From Bradyrhizobium glycinis (GTDB taxonomy: Bacteria > Pseudomonadota > Alphaproteobacteria > Rhizobiales > Xanthobacteraceae): a stretch of 64,000 nt of DNA. This document shows positions 8,668-18,449 of the stretch, one piece after another. The notes under the pieces are model-generated. The model saw nothing but the letters and a program-made list of their open reading frames with translations, was not told the DNA's origin and did no database searches. The position numbers and the translations under genes were made by a program. The stretch is from positions 248,001-312,000 of the forward strand of contig NZ_JACCHQ010000002.1 in the NCBI RefSeq assembly GCF_016031655.1, written 5' to 3'. Positions within the stretch are counted from its first letter, which is position 1; every line of letters starts with the position of its first letter.

Positions 8668-10872
8668 CTAGCGCGCCAGCACGATCGAGACCTGGATCTG
8701 GCCGCGCGTGCGCAACACTTCCAGCGCCACGTCGTCGCCGTGCCGGCTGACGCGAAGATCGACGCTGGATTCGCCGAGGCGCAGATCGCGCAGGATCACC
8801 TCGTTGAGGAACGCCGGCAGATGCGGGTTGCGCAGGCGAATCTCGCCGCGCGCGACGTCGAACTCGAGGCCGAGCGCCGCTTCCAGGAGCGTGAACGGGG
8901 TCGCGCTGGCCCAGGCCTGCGGCGCGCAGGCGACCGGGTAAAGCGTCGGCCCGCGCCGCTTCTCCCGCCGGAAGCCGCAGAACAATTCGGGCAGCCGGCG
9001 CAGGTCCATGTAGGTCGCGGCATCGAATAGACCCTTGAAGACGTGCGCCACCGAATGCTTGAGGCCGTAGCGCGCCAGCCCCAGCGCGATCAGCGCGTTG
9101 TCGTGCGGCCAGATCGATCCGTCATGATAAGACATCGGGTTGTAGCGCACCTCGCCTTGCGCGACGGTGCGGATGCCCCAGCCCGAGAAGAAATGCGGCC
9201 GCATCAGATCGGCGGCGACGAGACGCGCGCGGTCCTCGCGGACCATGCCGCTGAATAGGACCTGCCCGGCATTCGAGGTCCTGACCTTGCAGGGCCGCTT
9301 CTTGCCGTCGAGCGCGAGCGCATAGGTGCCGAGCTCCTCGCACCAGAACGCCTGCTCGAAGCGCTCGGCGAGTGCCCTGGCTTCGGCCTCGAGCTTGCGA
9401 ACCCGGTCCGGCTTGCCGAGCCGCAGCGCGCAACGCGCAGCGAGCTGCTTGGCGGCAAAGACGTAGCCCTGGACTTCCGCGAGCGCGATATTGCCCTCGG
9501 CAAGCCGGCCGTCGGCATGGAAGATCGCGTCGTAGGAATCCTTCCAGCCCTGGTTCGCCAGCCCTTTCTCGGTCGCGCGCTGGTATTCGACGAAGCCGTC
9601 CTGGTCGGGATCGCCGGGACCGTCGATCCAGGCCAGCCCCGCCTCGATCGCGGGCCACAGCTCGATCAGCGTGGCCTCGTCGCCGGTGCGCTCGAAATAG
9701 CTGCCTGCGAGCAGCACGAACAGCGCGGTCGAATCGACGCTGCCGTAATAATGCGCGAACGGGACTTCCCCGAGCGCAGCCATCTCGCCGCCGCGCATCT
9801 CGTGCAGGATCTTGCCGGGCGCGGCGTCGGCGAGCGGATCGACCGCCGCGGCCTGGAAATGCGCGAGCCGGCGCAGGACGCCTTTGGCAATGCGCGGATC
9901 GACCCAGAGCATCTGCAGCGCGGTGATGAGGCCGTCGCGCCCGAACGTCGTCGAGTACCAGGGGATGCCGGCATAGGGATAGCGTCCCTGCGGTGTCTCG
10001 GTCATCAGCATGTTGAGGTCGGCCATGGCCTGGCACAGCACCTCGTTGAAGATGTTGTTGGAGGTCTCGATGCTGGCGGCGCCAGCGGTCTGAAGCCGCA
10101 TCTCGCGGCGGTGCGCCAGCAGACCCGGGAAGAACCGCACCGGCTTTTCCGTGACCGGCCGGTTGCAGGACACCGCGACGAACAGCGATTTGGCCTGGTG
10201 CGGCTCCAGGTTGAGCTCCCAGGTTGCGGCATCGACCGAGAGCCGCGTCGGACGCGGATCGAAATGCAGCCCGGTGGTCCGCTCGGTGTCGTCGAGACCG
10301 CGATATTCGAACAGGACGTCGGTCGGTCCTAGCAGCCGGCTCGTTCCGATTCCGCGGCGCGGTCGCCGCTCGCCGCGGACCTCGAACAGATCGGCGAAGT
10401 CATTGCCGAACAGCAGCGTCAGGTTGAAGCTGGTGCGCCGGTCGCCATGGTTCTGCACGCCGATGCGCTGGTACGCCGTGCCGCGCCACAGGAAGATCGT
10501 GCGCACGACGTGCAACAGGTCCTTCTGCAGGACGAGGTTGCCCTGCCGGTAGATATCCGGATTGGTGAGATCGACGGTCAACGCCGAATTGTCGTCGCGC
10601 AGATTCGATCCGAGCAGCAGCGGCTGGAGATCGTCGAGCACGAGCTCGAGCCGCGCGAGATAGCGCGTGTCATGATGGAACAGCCCGTCCGGCCCGCCGG
10701 CCGACGCGCCGATGTCGCCGTGGCTGTCCAGCACGATGAAGGTGTCGTCGTGCTTGAGCGAACGCCGCGGCCGGGCCGACGGCCCGGTCATCGGAATGTA
10801 GAAAGGCTGTTCCGCGACCTGTTCCGGGGTCCGCGTCACGGAGACGAATTGGGTTACGGCTTCGGCCGACAT
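8668..10872 (-). CDS. Glycogen debranching-type amylo-alpha-1,6-glucosidase
   Basis: This 734-residue cytoplasmic protein begins with a GDE_N-type beta-sandwich (about 30-240, with LDSHGDIGA and GLFHHDTRYLARLEL) and continues with an MGH1-like (alpha/alpha)6 glucosidase barrel (about 290-710, with MSYHDGSIWPHDNALIALG near 600). Members act on alpha-glucans or oligosaccharides, and the exact substrate is not fixed by sequence. The ATG at 10872 is preferred to the longer frame because GGGAG lies at good spacing. An ABC exporter lies upstream and a GT4 glycosyltransferase is divergent, so the block probably makes or remodels a stress-related glucan. That last point is inference. Confidence 0.9.
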   Translation of the reverse strand: MSAEAVTQFVSVTRTPEQVAEQPFYIPMTGPSARPRRSLKHDDTFIVLDSHGDIGASAGGPDGLFHHDTRYLARLELVLDDLQPLLLGSNLRDDNSALTVDLTNPDIYRQGNLVLQKDLLHVVRTIFLWRGTAYQRIGVQNHGDRRTSFNLTLLFGNDFADLFEVRGERRPRRGIGTSRLLGPTDVLFEYRGLDDTERTTGLHFDPRPTRLSVDAATWELNLEPHQAKSLFVAVSCNRPVTEKPVRFFPGLLAHRREMRLQTAGAASIETSNNIFNEVLCQAMADLNMLMTETPQGRYPYAGIPWYSTTFGRDGLITALQMLWVDPRIAKGVLRRLAHFQAAAVDPLADAAPGKILHEMRGGEMAALGEVPFAHYYGSVDSTALFVLLAGSYFERTGDEATLIELWPAIEAGLAWIDGPGDPDQDGFVEYQRATEKGLANQGWKDSYDAIFHADGRLAEGNIALAEVQGYVFAAKQLAARCALRLGKPDRVRKLEAEARALAERFEQAFWCEELGTYALALDGKKRPCKVRTSNAGQVLFSGMVREDRARLVAADLMRPHFFSGWGIRTVAQGEVRYNPMSYHDGSIWPHDNALIALGLARYGLKHSVAHVFKGLFDAATYMDLRRLPELFCGFRREKRRGPTLYPVACAPQAWASATPFTLLEAALGLEFDVARGEIRLRNPHLPAFLNEVILRDLRLGESSVDLRVSRHGDDVALEVLRTRGQIQVSIVLAR

Positions 10873-10930
10873 GAGCTGCTCCCCTGCGCTGGTTTCGAAA
10901 CGCAACCGACTAGAGAACGGGACTGTTGGT

Positions 10931-12694
10931 TTACGCGGCGGCTTGCGCGAGCCGGCTCATTTCCTGCGTGACCAGCTCACGATACGGCCCGTGACCCTGC
11001 ATCAGACGCTCGGGCGAGCCGTCCTCGATGATCTTACCATTCCTCAACACCACGACACGGTCGAAATTGCGCAGCGTCGCGAGGCGATGGGCGATCGCGA
11101 TCACGGTGCGGCCGCGCATCAGGCGCGACAGCGCTTCGCGGATCGCCTCCTCGGATTCGCTGTCCAGCGCGGCGGTCGCCTCGTCCAGCAGCAGGATCGG
11201 CGCATCCTTCAGGAAGGCGCGCGCGATGGCGATGCGCTGGCGCTGGCCGCCCGACATCTTGACGCCGCGGTCGCCGACCATGGTGTCGAGGCCCTCGGGC
11301 AGGCTCTCGACGAAGTCGCAGCGCGCCGCGATCGCCGCGCGCAGCACCTCGTCGTCGGTCGCGTTCGGCCTGCCGTAGCGGATGTTCTCGCGAATGGAGC
11401 GATGAAACAAGGAAATGTCCTGCGGCACGACGGAAATCGCCTCGCGCAAGCTCAGCTGCGTCACCTTCGAGATGTCCTGGCCGTCGATGGTGATGCTGCC
11501 CGCGTCGACGTCGTAGAAGCGCTGCAGCAGCGTGAACAGCGTCGACTTGCCGCCGCCGGACTGGCCGACCAGTCCGACGCGCTGGCCGGGCTGGAGGCGC
11601 AGGCTGAACCGCTCGAAGATCTTGTCGCCGCCGGGATAGCCGAAGGTGACGTTGTTGAACGCGATGGCGGCGCCGCTCTTGACCAGGGGCCCGGCCTCGG
11701 GGTGGTCGCGGAGCTCGTGCGGCACCAGCAGCGTGGCGATCGCCTCGGTCAGACGCGCGACGTGCTGGGTGACGTCAACCAGCGCCACCGCGAGATCGCG
11801 CGTGGCGCTCAGGATGGAGATGCCGAGCGTACAGACCAGCACGACGTCGCCGGTCGTCGCTTCGCCCTTCTGCCAGAGCGAGATCGCCCAGGCCATCAGC
11901 GCAATCGTCAAGAGCACGGTGATGGCGGCATGCAACAGCCGCAACTTTTCCAGATAACGCAGGCTGCGGCTTCGCGCGGTCAGCTCCTGGTTCACCGTCG
12001 CGTCGAACCGCTCATGTTCGTGGCTGATGCCGCAGAAGGCGCGCACCAGCGGCATGTTGCTGATGACGTCGATCATCTCGCCGTCGACCAGCGCGGCCTT
12101 GTCGGCGAAATCGTCGTGCAGCGGCTTGCCGGCCGCGGCAAGGCGAAACATGGCAACCACCATGCCGCCCGCGATCGCGATCAGGCCGAGCGCCATGTAG
12201 GGGCTGACGGTTCCAATCAGGATGATTGCCGCAATTGTGGCAATGCAGGGCGGCAACACATTCCAGACGAACATGTTCTCGACGGTGAACACCGCGTTCG
12301 AGGTCGCGGTGATGCGGCTCGTCAACATGCCGGGCATCCGGTCCGAGAAGTAGCTCGGCGCGTGCCCGGTCAGATGACGAAAAATGTCGCGCCGTATATC
12401 GCCCGTGACCCGGACGAAGGTGAAGCTCGCTGTCCAACTCGCGATCCGCCACAGGAAGTTGTCGGCGGCAATCAGTGACATGAGCAGAATGAATGCCAGC
12501 CATACGCCACCGCCATACGAGGGTCCGGCGGACAAGGCGTCGACCAGGGCTTTGACACCATATTGAGTGCCTACGGAGCAGGCAACGGCCCCCACGACCG
12601 CGGTCAGGATCACCAAATGCGACGCGAGACGACGCCGGAGATAGCGCAAGACAAAGGCAAATGGCCTGCGCGCGTATCCAGAAAGCTGATCCAT
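10931..12694 (-). CDS. ABC transporter, fused permease and ATPase (exporter type)
   Basis: The 587-residue half-transporter has a six-helix ABC membrane domain (about 20-320) and a C-terminal ATPase. Visible motifs are Walker A (GLVGQSGGGKSTLF), Q-loop (VPQDISLF), signature (MSGGQRQRIAIARAF), Walker B (ILLLDEATAALD) and H-loop (AIAHRL). It resembles MsbA and NdvA-like exporters of lipid-linked or cyclic glucans in size and domain order. The cargo is not determined, but the carbohydrate genes downstream favour a glycan. It is the first gene of the leftward series. A near-EcfG promoter candidate lies at 12744-12769. Confidence 0.92.
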   Translation of the reverse strand: MDQLSGYARRPFAFVLRYLRRRLASHLVILTAVVGAVACSVGTQYGVKALVDALSAGPSYGGGVWLAFILLMSLIAADNFLWRIASWTASFTFVRVTGDIRRDIFRHLTGHAPSYFSDRMPGMLTSRITATSNAVFTVENMFVWNVLPPCIATIAAIILIGTVSPYMALGLIAIAGGMVVAMFRLAAAGKPLHDDFADKAALVDGEMIDVISNMPLVRAFCGISHEHERFDATVNQELTARSRSLRYLEKLRLLHAAITVLLTIALMAWAISLWQKGEATTGDVVLVCTLGISILSATRDLAVALVDVTQHVARLTEAIATLLVPHELRDHPEAGPLVKSGAAIAFNNVTFGYPGGDKIFERFSLRLQPGQRVGLVGQSGGGKSTLFTLLQRFYDVDAGSITIDGQDISKVTQLSLREAISVVPQDISLFHRSIRENIRYGRPNATDDEVLRAAIAARCDFVESLPEGLDTMVGDRGVKMSGGQRQRIAIARAFLKDAPILLLDEATAALDSESEEAIREALSRLMRGRTVIAIAHRLATLRNFDRVVVLRNGKIIEDGSPERLMQGHGPYRELVTQEMSRLAQAAA

Positions 12695-12743
12695 ATGGCT
12701 GTCGCCCCGTTATGCTGATTTTCGTTTCGTTACTGGTCGAGTG

Positions 12744-12769
12744 AACATCGACCGCTTCGCCTCGGTTCC
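12744..12769 (-). promoter_or_regulatory. Possible EcfG-type promoter of the ABC-glucosidase operon
   Basis: On the minus strand there is GGAAC followed after 17 nt by TGTT, one base off the GGAAC-N16/17-CGTT consensus of the general stress sigma factor EcfG. It lies 50 nt upstream of the ABC transporter start. Support comes mainly from the perfect promoter facing the other way 100 bp further on. Confidence 0.35.
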
Positions 12770-12872
12770 CGGGCAATTCCATCACGACATGCGGATGCGG
12801 ACGATCTGCGAAGATGTAGTGGCAGCATCGCGACGTTCCGCCGACGTGTCGAAGATGTAACGTTCGGGGTAA

Positions 12873-12897
12873 GGAACTTCGCAGGTGCGGGAACGTT
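12873..12897 (+). promoter_or_regulatory. EcfG (general stress sigma) promoter of the GT4 gene
   Basis: The element is GGAAC-N16-CGTT with every consensus base present, ending 72 nt upstream of the glycosyltransferase ATG. In Bradyrhizobium this pattern marks genes controlled by the PhyR-NepR-EcfG general stress cascade. The 275-bp intergenic region shows no other gene. Confidence 0.75.
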
Positions 12898-12969
12898 CCC
12901 TCGTCTGGCATTTGCCGGTGCCGTACAGGCGGGGGTTTCAACATTCATGATCGCAGAGGAGATGGTGAG

Positions 12970-14040
12970 ATGCGCATCGCGCAGGTAGCTCCGTTGACGG
13001 AGGCTGTTCCACCCAAGCTGTATGGCGGCACCGAGCGGGTGGTGCATTGGTTGACGGAGGAGCTGGTGGCCCTGGGCCATGACGTGACGCTTTTCGCCAG
13101 CGGCGACTCGCAGACATCCGCCAAGCTCGATGCATTATGGCCGCGGGCGCTTCGGCTGGACGGTTCCGTGCGCGATCCCAATGCGCTGCACATGGTGCTG
13201 CTGGAGCGGGTGCGGCAGAAATGTGACGACGAGGAGTTCGACTTCCTCCACTTCCATCTCGACTATTATCCCTGGTCGCTGTTCCACCGCCAGCCGACCC
13301 CGTTCGTGACCACGCTGCACGGCCGGCTCGATCTGCCGGAGCATCAGCCGGTCTTCAACACCTTCTCCAAGATGCCCGTCATCTCGATCTCCAATGCGCA
13401 GCGGCGGCCGGTGCCGCAGGCGAACTGGGTGACCACGATCCACCATGGCCTGCCGGAGAAGCTGCTGAGGCCGAAGCCGGCGAAACAGGAATACCTCGCC
13501 GTGCTCGGCCGCATCGCGCCCGAGAAGGGCGTCGACCGCGCCATCAAGATCGCGACCCATTGCGGCATTCCGCTCAAGATCGCGGCGAAGGTCGACCGTG
13601 CCGACCAGGATTATTACGACGAGCTGATCCGGCCGATGATCGAGAACAATCCGTTGATCGATTTCATCGGCGAGATCAGCGATCACGAGAAATCGGATTT
13701 CCTGAGCGGCGCGCTCGGCCTGCTGTTGCCGATCGACTGGCCGGAGCCGTTCGGCCTCGTCATGATCGAGGCCATGGCATGCGGAACGCCGGTCGTCGCC
13801 TTCAACCGCGGCTCGGTGCCGGAGATCATCGACGAGGGCCTCACCGGTTTCATCGTCGAGGACGTCATCAGCGCCGCGGGCGTGGTGAAGCGGCTTCCGC
13901 AACTCGACCGCACCGCCATCCGCAAGCAGTTCGAGACGCGCTTCACCGCGCGGCGCATGGCCCTGGACTACCTCGCCGCCTATCGCAGCCTGACCGAGGT
14001 GCAGGCACCGCGGATCAAGCTGGTGAGCAGCGCGGAGTAG
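12970..14040 (+). CDS. GT4-family glycosyltransferase
   Basis: This 356-residue GT-B fold enzyme has an N-terminal acceptor domain beginning MRIAQVAPL and PPKLYGGTERVVH, and a C-terminal nucleotide-sugar domain with GRIAPEKGVDRAI and the retaining GT4 E-x7-E signature (EPFGLVMIEAMACGTPVV). It transfers a sugar from an NDP-sugar to an unknown acceptor in the cytosol. SD GAGGAG lies at 8-nt spacing. It is expressed from a perfect EcfG-type promoter and is divergent from the ABC-glucosidase operon, which points to synthesis of a stress glycan. It is a single-gene unit; a palindromic repeat follows the stop. Confidence 0.9.
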   Translation: MRIAQVAPLTEAVPPKLYGGTERVVHWLTEELVALGHDVTLFASGDSQTSAKLDALWPRALRLDGSVRDPNALHMVLLERVRQKCDDEEFDFLHFHLDYYPWSLFHRQPTPFVTTLHGRLDLPEHQPVFNTFSKMPVISISNAQRRPVPQANWVTTIHHGLPEKLLRPKPAKQEYLAVLGRIAPEKGVDRAIKIATHCGIPLKIAAKVDRADQDYYDELIRPMIENNPLIDFIGEISDHEKSDFLSGALGLLLPIDWPEPFGLVMIEAMACGTPVVAFNRGSVPEIIDEGLTGFIVEDVISAAGVVKRLPQLDRTAIRKQFETRFTARRMALDYLAAYRSLTEVQAPRIKLVSSAE

Positions 14041-14065
14041 GGCCTTCTACATCGGTGCCAGTCAA

Positions 14066-14165
14066 AGTGCCCTCTCCCCTTGTGGGAGAGGGCTTCGAGA
14101 ACGGAGCGGCACACTCACTTGGGTGGGGTTGCTTCCACATTGAAACTCTCCACAAGGAGAGAGTG
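14066..14165. repeat. Intergenic palindromic repeat, degenerate copy 1
   Basis: Two short hairpins lie here (CCCTCTCCC/GGGAGAGGG at 14070-14092 and CTCTCC/GGAGAG at 14146-14161), about 50 bp apart. The layout matches copies at 33.7, 48.0 and 55.9 kb. It lies between the convergent GT4 and TRAP genes, so it could act as a bidirectional terminator. Confidence 0.7.
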
Positions 14166-14181
14166 TACACCTATCGCCTCG

Positions 14182-16215
14182 CTACATCCCGAGTAGCCGC
14201 GGCAGCCACAGCGACAGGCCGGGCCAATACGTCACCACCACGAGGAAGCCCAGCATCGTCAGCAGCCATGGCCACACCGCGACCGTGAGCTCGGTGATCC
14301 CCATCTTGGCGATGCCCGAGGCGACGTAGAGATTGAGCCCGACGGGCGGATGGCACAGGCCGACCTCCATGTTGACCGTCATCAGGATGCCGAAATGAAT
14401 CGGGTCGATGCCGAGCTTGACCGCGACCGGAAACAGGATCGGCGCCATGATCAGGATGATCGAGGACGGCTCCATCACGTTGCCGGCCAGCAGCAGCAGC
14501 AAATTGACGAGCAGCAGGAAGCCGATCCAGCCCAGGCCCTGGTCGATCATCCATTGCGCCAGCGCCTGCGGCACGTTCTCGTAGGTCATCAGGAACGAGA
14601 ACAGCACGGCATTGGTGATGATGTAGAGCAGCATCGCCGAAAGATTGGCCGACGACAGCAGCACGCGCGGCACGTCGCGTAGCTTCAGGTCCTTGTAGAT
14701 GAACACCGCGACGATGAAGGCGTAGACCGCGCTGACGGCGGCCGCCTCGGTCGGCGTGAACAGGCCGCTGTAAATGCCGCCGATCACGATCACTATCAGG
14801 AGGATGCCCCACATCGACTTGCGGAACGCATCGAGACGCTGGACGAAGGTGGCCTTCGGCATCCGCGGATAGTCGTTGCGCCAGGCGCGATAGAACGTCG
14901 TGGCGCCGAGCAGCGAGGCCAGCGCAAGCCCCGGCACGATGCCGGCAATGAACAGCTTGCCGACCGAGCTGTTGGTCGAGACGGCGTAAAGCACCATCGG
15001 GATCGATGGCGGAATCAGGATGCCGAGTGAGCCCGACGTCGTGATCACGCCCGCACCGAACCGCTTGGGAAAGCCTTGTGCGACCATCGCGGGCAGGATC
15101 ACCGAACCGATCGCCACCACGGTCGCCGGCGAGGAGCCGGAGATCGCGGCGAACAGCGCGCAGGCGACCACGCCCGACAGCGCGAGGCCGCCGTACCAAT
15201 GGCCGACCAGCGAGGTTGCGAAGGTGATCATCCGCCGGGCCACGCCGCCATGGGTCAGGAAGTTGCCGGCGAGGATGAAGAACGGGATCGCCATGATCTC
15301 GAAATTCTCGATGCCGGTGAACAGCTTCAGCGCCACCGATTCGGTCCGCACGTCGGTCAGCGTGAACATGAAGCTGAGCACGGTGAGACCCAGCGCGATC
15401 GAGATCGGCATGCCCGTCAGCATCAGCGAGAGCAGGAGCGCGAACACGATGAAGACGCGCAGGCCCTGCGGCAGGGTGATGACATGGGCCGCATGCGCGA
15501 AGCACAGCGCGACGATCAAAACCGGCAGCAGCATCAGGATCCAGCCGAGCGGGCTGCGCTCGTCCCGGACCACTTGGGTGGGCGTGACCGGCGCCGGATG
15601 CACCGGATCCGCCTCGACACCCTCGACGCCGGCCACATCGTGATGCGGCAGCTCGCCGGTGCGGTAGAACGACCAGGCGACCTGCAGGAAGCGGAAGCAC
15701 ATCAGGCCGGAGCCGAGCGGGATGGTGAGATACACCATCCACATCGGCGCTTCGAGGTCGTTGGACTGCTGGCCGCTCTGCCACATGTGGCTGACGAAGG
15801 CGGCTCCGAAATAGCCCACGATGGCGGTGAACAGCGCACCGCAGAGAAGGCCGAAGGTGATGATGCGGCGGCGCGAGCCGCCGGGCAGTATATTGACCAG
15901 CACGTCGACGCCGACATGGATGCCGGTCCGCACGCCGTAGGCGGCGCCGAACTTCGCCATCCAGATGAACATATAGATGCAGAGCTCCTGCGCCCAGGAC
16001 AAATCGAGCGCGGCGAGCCAGGCGAACGTCGCGCGCGCGGGCACGGCGAGGAAGGCCAGGTTGCGGGCTTCCGCCCATTTGGCGATGTCGATCGACAGCC
16101 CGGCGCCGTAACGGTGCAACACCGCGACGAAGATGAGCGACGTCGCAGCCGCGATCATCGTCGCGATCAGCCATTCCTCGAGATGATCGAGAAAACGATT
16201 CAGCACACGCAGCAA
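14182..16215 (-). CDS. TRAP transporter fused small and large permease (DctQ-DctM)
   Basis: The membrane component of a tripartite C4-dicarboxylate/organic acid importer has its two normally separate subunits in one chain. The DctQ part has four hydrophobic helices in the first 200 residues. A Pro/Glu-rich linker follows at about 200-225, then the DctM part with about 12 helices (FFILAGNFLTHGG, ISGSSPATVVAIG, IPPSIPMVLYA). I prefer the TTG at 16215 behind GGGGGGAC; a TTG at 16248 would add 11 residues but has no ribosome site. It lies about 90 bp behind the binding-protein gene on the same strand. The substrate is not known; C4-dicarboxylates are the default. Confidence 0.93.
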   Translation of the reverse strand: MLRVLNRFLDHLEEWLIATMIAAATSLIFVAVLHRYGAGLSIDIAKWAEARNLAFLAVPARATFAWLAALDLSWAQELCIYMFIWMAKFGAAYGVRTGIHVGVDVLVNILPGGSRRRIITFGLLCGALFTAIVGYFGAAFVSHMWQSGQQSNDLEAPMWMVYLTIPLGSGLMCFRFLQVAWSFYRTGELPHHDVAGVEGVEADPVHPAPVTPTQVVRDERSPLGWILMLLPVLIVALCFAHAAHVITLPQGLRVFIVFALLLSLMLTGMPISIALGLTVLSFMFTLTDVRTESVALKLFTGIENFEIMAIPFFILAGNFLTHGGVARRMITFATSLVGHWYGGLALSGVVACALFAAISGSSPATVVAIGSVILPAMVAQGFPKRFGAGVITTSGSLGILIPPSIPMVLYAVSTNSSVGKLFIAGIVPGLALASLLGATTFYRAWRNDYPRMPKATFVQRLDAFRKSMWGILLIVIVIGGIYSGLFTPTEAAAVSAVYAFIVAVFIYKDLKLRDVPRVLLSSANLSAMLLYIITNAVLFSFLMTYENVPQALAQWMIDQGLGWIGFLLLVNLLLLLAGNVMEPSSIILIMAPILFPVAVKLGIDPIHFGILMTVNMEVGLCHPPVGLNLYVASGIAKMGITELTVAVWPWLLTMLGFLVVVTYWPGLSLWLPRLLGM

Positions 16216-16306
16216 CTTGTCCCCCCGGATTGGATCGTTCAAGCGCAACGGCCGGGAGCGCGATCACCCCCGACCGTTGGTATTGTTGTTATTGGGGCGC
16301 AGCCCG

Positions 16307-17320
16307 TCAGTTCATCTTGACGTCGAGTTCCTTGGCGAGCAGATCGAGCACCTCCTGCCCGACCCGCCCCTTGGCCCATTTATACGTCGGCTGCATCGCC
16401 TCCTGCCAGGCCTTGCGATCGGCCTCGGTGAGATAATGCAGATTGGTCTTGCCGGTCTTCTTGATCTCGGCCAGCGCCTCCTCGTTCTCCTGGCGCGCGA
16501 TCGAGTTGGTGTAGTCGGTCGCCTCCGCCATCGCCTTGTCGAGCTGGGCGCGGATATCGGGCGGCAGGCCGGACCAGAATTTCGAGTTGACGATGACGGC
16601 ATATTGCAGATGCGCGTGATAGGACACGGTGATGTCCTTCTGCACCTCGTAGAACTTCTGAGTGAGGTAGTTGGACGCGGTGTTCTCGCAGCCGTCGACC
16701 ACACCGGTTTGCAAGGCCTGATACACTTCCGAGAACGCCATGATCTGCGGGATCGAGCCCATGATGCGGAAATACTGATCGGCGATCTTCGATCCGGAGA
16801 TGCGGAACTTGAGGCCCTGGAAATCCGTCGGCTTCATCAGCGGCCGATTGGCGGAGACCATGTGGAAGCCGTTGTCCCAATAAGCGAGGCCGGTGATGCC
16901 CTTGGCCTCCAGCTTCTGGAACAGCCACTTGCCGACCGTGCCCTTCATCGCGTTGGCATAGGTCACCTCGTCCTTGAACAGCCAGGGCAGGTCCAGCGCC
17001 TCGAATTCCTTGATGCCGAGCGGCGCGAACTTCGCGGTCGAGGGCGCAAGCATATGCACCGAGCCGAGCTGGAGCGCCTCGATCTCCTCCTTGTCCTTGT
17101 AGAGCGTGGAGTTCGGATAGACTTCGACCTTGACCTTGCCATCGGTGTATTTTTCGGCGAGCTCCTTGAACTTCAGCGCGCCCTTGCCCTTCGGCGTGTC
17201 GTTGGCGACGACGTGGCTGAACTTGATGACGATAGGGCTCTGGGCTTGGGCGATGGCTGGAGCCAAGAGAGGAGCCAAGAGAACAGCCGCGGCGGCGACC
17301 GCGGCAAGCAGCTTGCGCAT
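16307..17320 (-). CDS. TRAP transporter solute-binding protein (DctP family)
   Basis: This 337-residue periplasmic binding protein starts at 17320 behind a strong GGAGG and carries a cleavable signal (MRKLLAAVAAAAVLLAPLL, cut near AIAQAQ). Its mature start IVIKFSHVVANDTPKGKGA and the YPNSTLYKDKEEIEALQLG stretch are typical of DctP proteins. The specificity arginine region (GLKFRISGSKIADQYF) is present, consistent with a carboxylate ligand. It is the first gene of the TRAP operon, with the fused permease downstream. No dctB/dctD-type regulator is adjacent. Confidence 0.93.
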   Translation of the reverse strand: MRKLLAAVAAAAVLLAPLLAPAIAQAQSPIVIKFSHVVANDTPKGKGALKFKELAEKYTDGKVKVEVYPNSTLYKDKEEIEALQLGSVHMLAPSTAKFAPLGIKEFEALDLPWLFKDEVTYANAMKGTVGKWLFQKLEAKGITGLAYWDNGFHMVSANRPLMKPTDFQGLKFRISGSKIADQYFRIMGSIPQIMAFSEVYQALQTGVVDGCENTASNYLTQKFYEVQKDITVSYHAHLQYAVIVNSKFWSGLPPDIRAQLDKAMAEATDYTNSIARQENEEALAEIKKTGKTNLHYLTEADRKAWQEAMQPTYKWAKGRVGQEVLDLLAKELDVKMN

Positions 17321-17515
17321 GAACGTACCTCCCAACAACCTCTAACCGGGTTCTTCTTGTTTTTCAGGCCAGTAGTGGCAGCAATCCGCCACCCGAACAA
17401 CTAGACCTAAGCCCAATTTTGCCGCAGCCAAGCTAACGTGACGACCGCCGGATGCGCAAGCCGGCGCCAGCGCGTCCAAGCGAACGAGCGATTATGCCGC
17501 ATTGCGGCAGTGCCA

Positions 17516-18286
17516 TCAGCCCTTGCGTTGCGCGACCATGAAGAGGCGCCGGAACGGGAACAGCGTCTGCCCCGCCGCATTCTTCGGATAGGCCCTTGCG
17601 ACGCGCATCCCGTAGGCGGCTTCGAACGCGGCCTTCTCCTCGCCTTGGAGCACGTCGAGATAGCGCGTCAGCCAGGTGCCCTTGGTCCATTCCTTCACGG
17701 GATTGTCGCCTTCGAGCACCTGCAGATATTCGGTCTCCCAGATGTCGATGTTGGCCGATATCGGCGCGAGCAGATCGTGATAGAAGGCCGGCCCTTCCAC
17801 CGGCGGCGCGGTGACGAGATGCTCCACCTTGGACCGCCATGGGCCGTCGAGCGCGGTCTCGCCGATCAGCACATGCGACGGCGCGAGGAAATTCCGCGGC
17901 ATCTGCACCGCGAGCATGCCCCCAGGCGTCACCTTCTCCATCAGCGACGGAAACAGTGCCGCATGATTGGGCAGCCAGTGCAGTGCGGCATTGGAATAGA
18001 TCAAGTCGTACTGCCCGGCGGGACTCCAATGGCCGAGATCCTCATGTGACCATTCCACGTCAGGCGCGGCCTTGCGTCCTGCCGCGACCATCTCCGCCGA
18101 GCCCTCGACCCCGATCACGCGTGCCTCCGGCCAGCGCTCCCTGATCAATTTGGTGACGTTGCCGGCGCCGGCGCCGAGATCGGCGATCGCGCGCGGGGCA
18201 AAATCCGGAATCCGCATCAACAGGTCGACGGCGGGCCGGAGCCGATGGCCGGAGAACTTCAGATATTGCTGCGGATCCCAGACCAT
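17516..18286 (-). CDS. tam: Trans-aconitate 2-methyltransferase (Tam)
   Basis: The 256-residue class I SAM-dependent methyltransferase opens with WDPQQYLKFSGHRLRPAVDL, close to E. coli Tam ([20 protein letters not shown]). The SAM-binding loop ADLGAGAGN comes next, and the SNAALHWLPNHAALF and LAVQMPRNFLAPSHVL segments are characteristic of Tam. It methylates trans-aconitate, a spontaneous aconitase inhibitor, in the cytosol. The ATG at 18286 begins the family homology, so a much longer open frame upstream is not used. The gene is divergent from the next SDR across 163 bp. Confidence 0.92.
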   Translation of the reverse strand: MVWDPQQYLKFSGHRLRPAVDLLMRIPDFAPRAIADLGAGAGNVTKLIRERWPEARVIGVEGSAEMVAAGRKAAPDVEWSHEDLGHWSPAGQYDLIYSNAALHWLPNHAALFPSLMEKVTPGGMLAVQMPRNFLAPSHVLIGETALDGPWRSKVEHLVTAPPVEGPAFYHDLLAPISANIDIWETEYLQVLEGDNPVKEWTKGTWLTRYLDVLQGEEKAAFEAAYGMRVARAYPKNAAGQTLFPFRRLFMVAQRKG

Positions 18287-18449
18287 CTTCGACGCCTTTT
18301 GTTTTTCATATTGCCTTCGCCAAGGCTCTTGTCCTTCGGCAAGTCTCTTGGTTACCACTGCTCGTCCCGGTCGGGCAATTCGCAGGGCCCGCGGGACAGG
18401 GCAGGCAACGAGCAGCAAAAAGCAGCAACGACCAAGAAAGCGTGCGACC

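Noticed and set aside
10871..12478. Plus-strand frame opposite the ABC transporter
   Set aside because: It is a shadow frame; Walker and signature motifs are on the minus strand.
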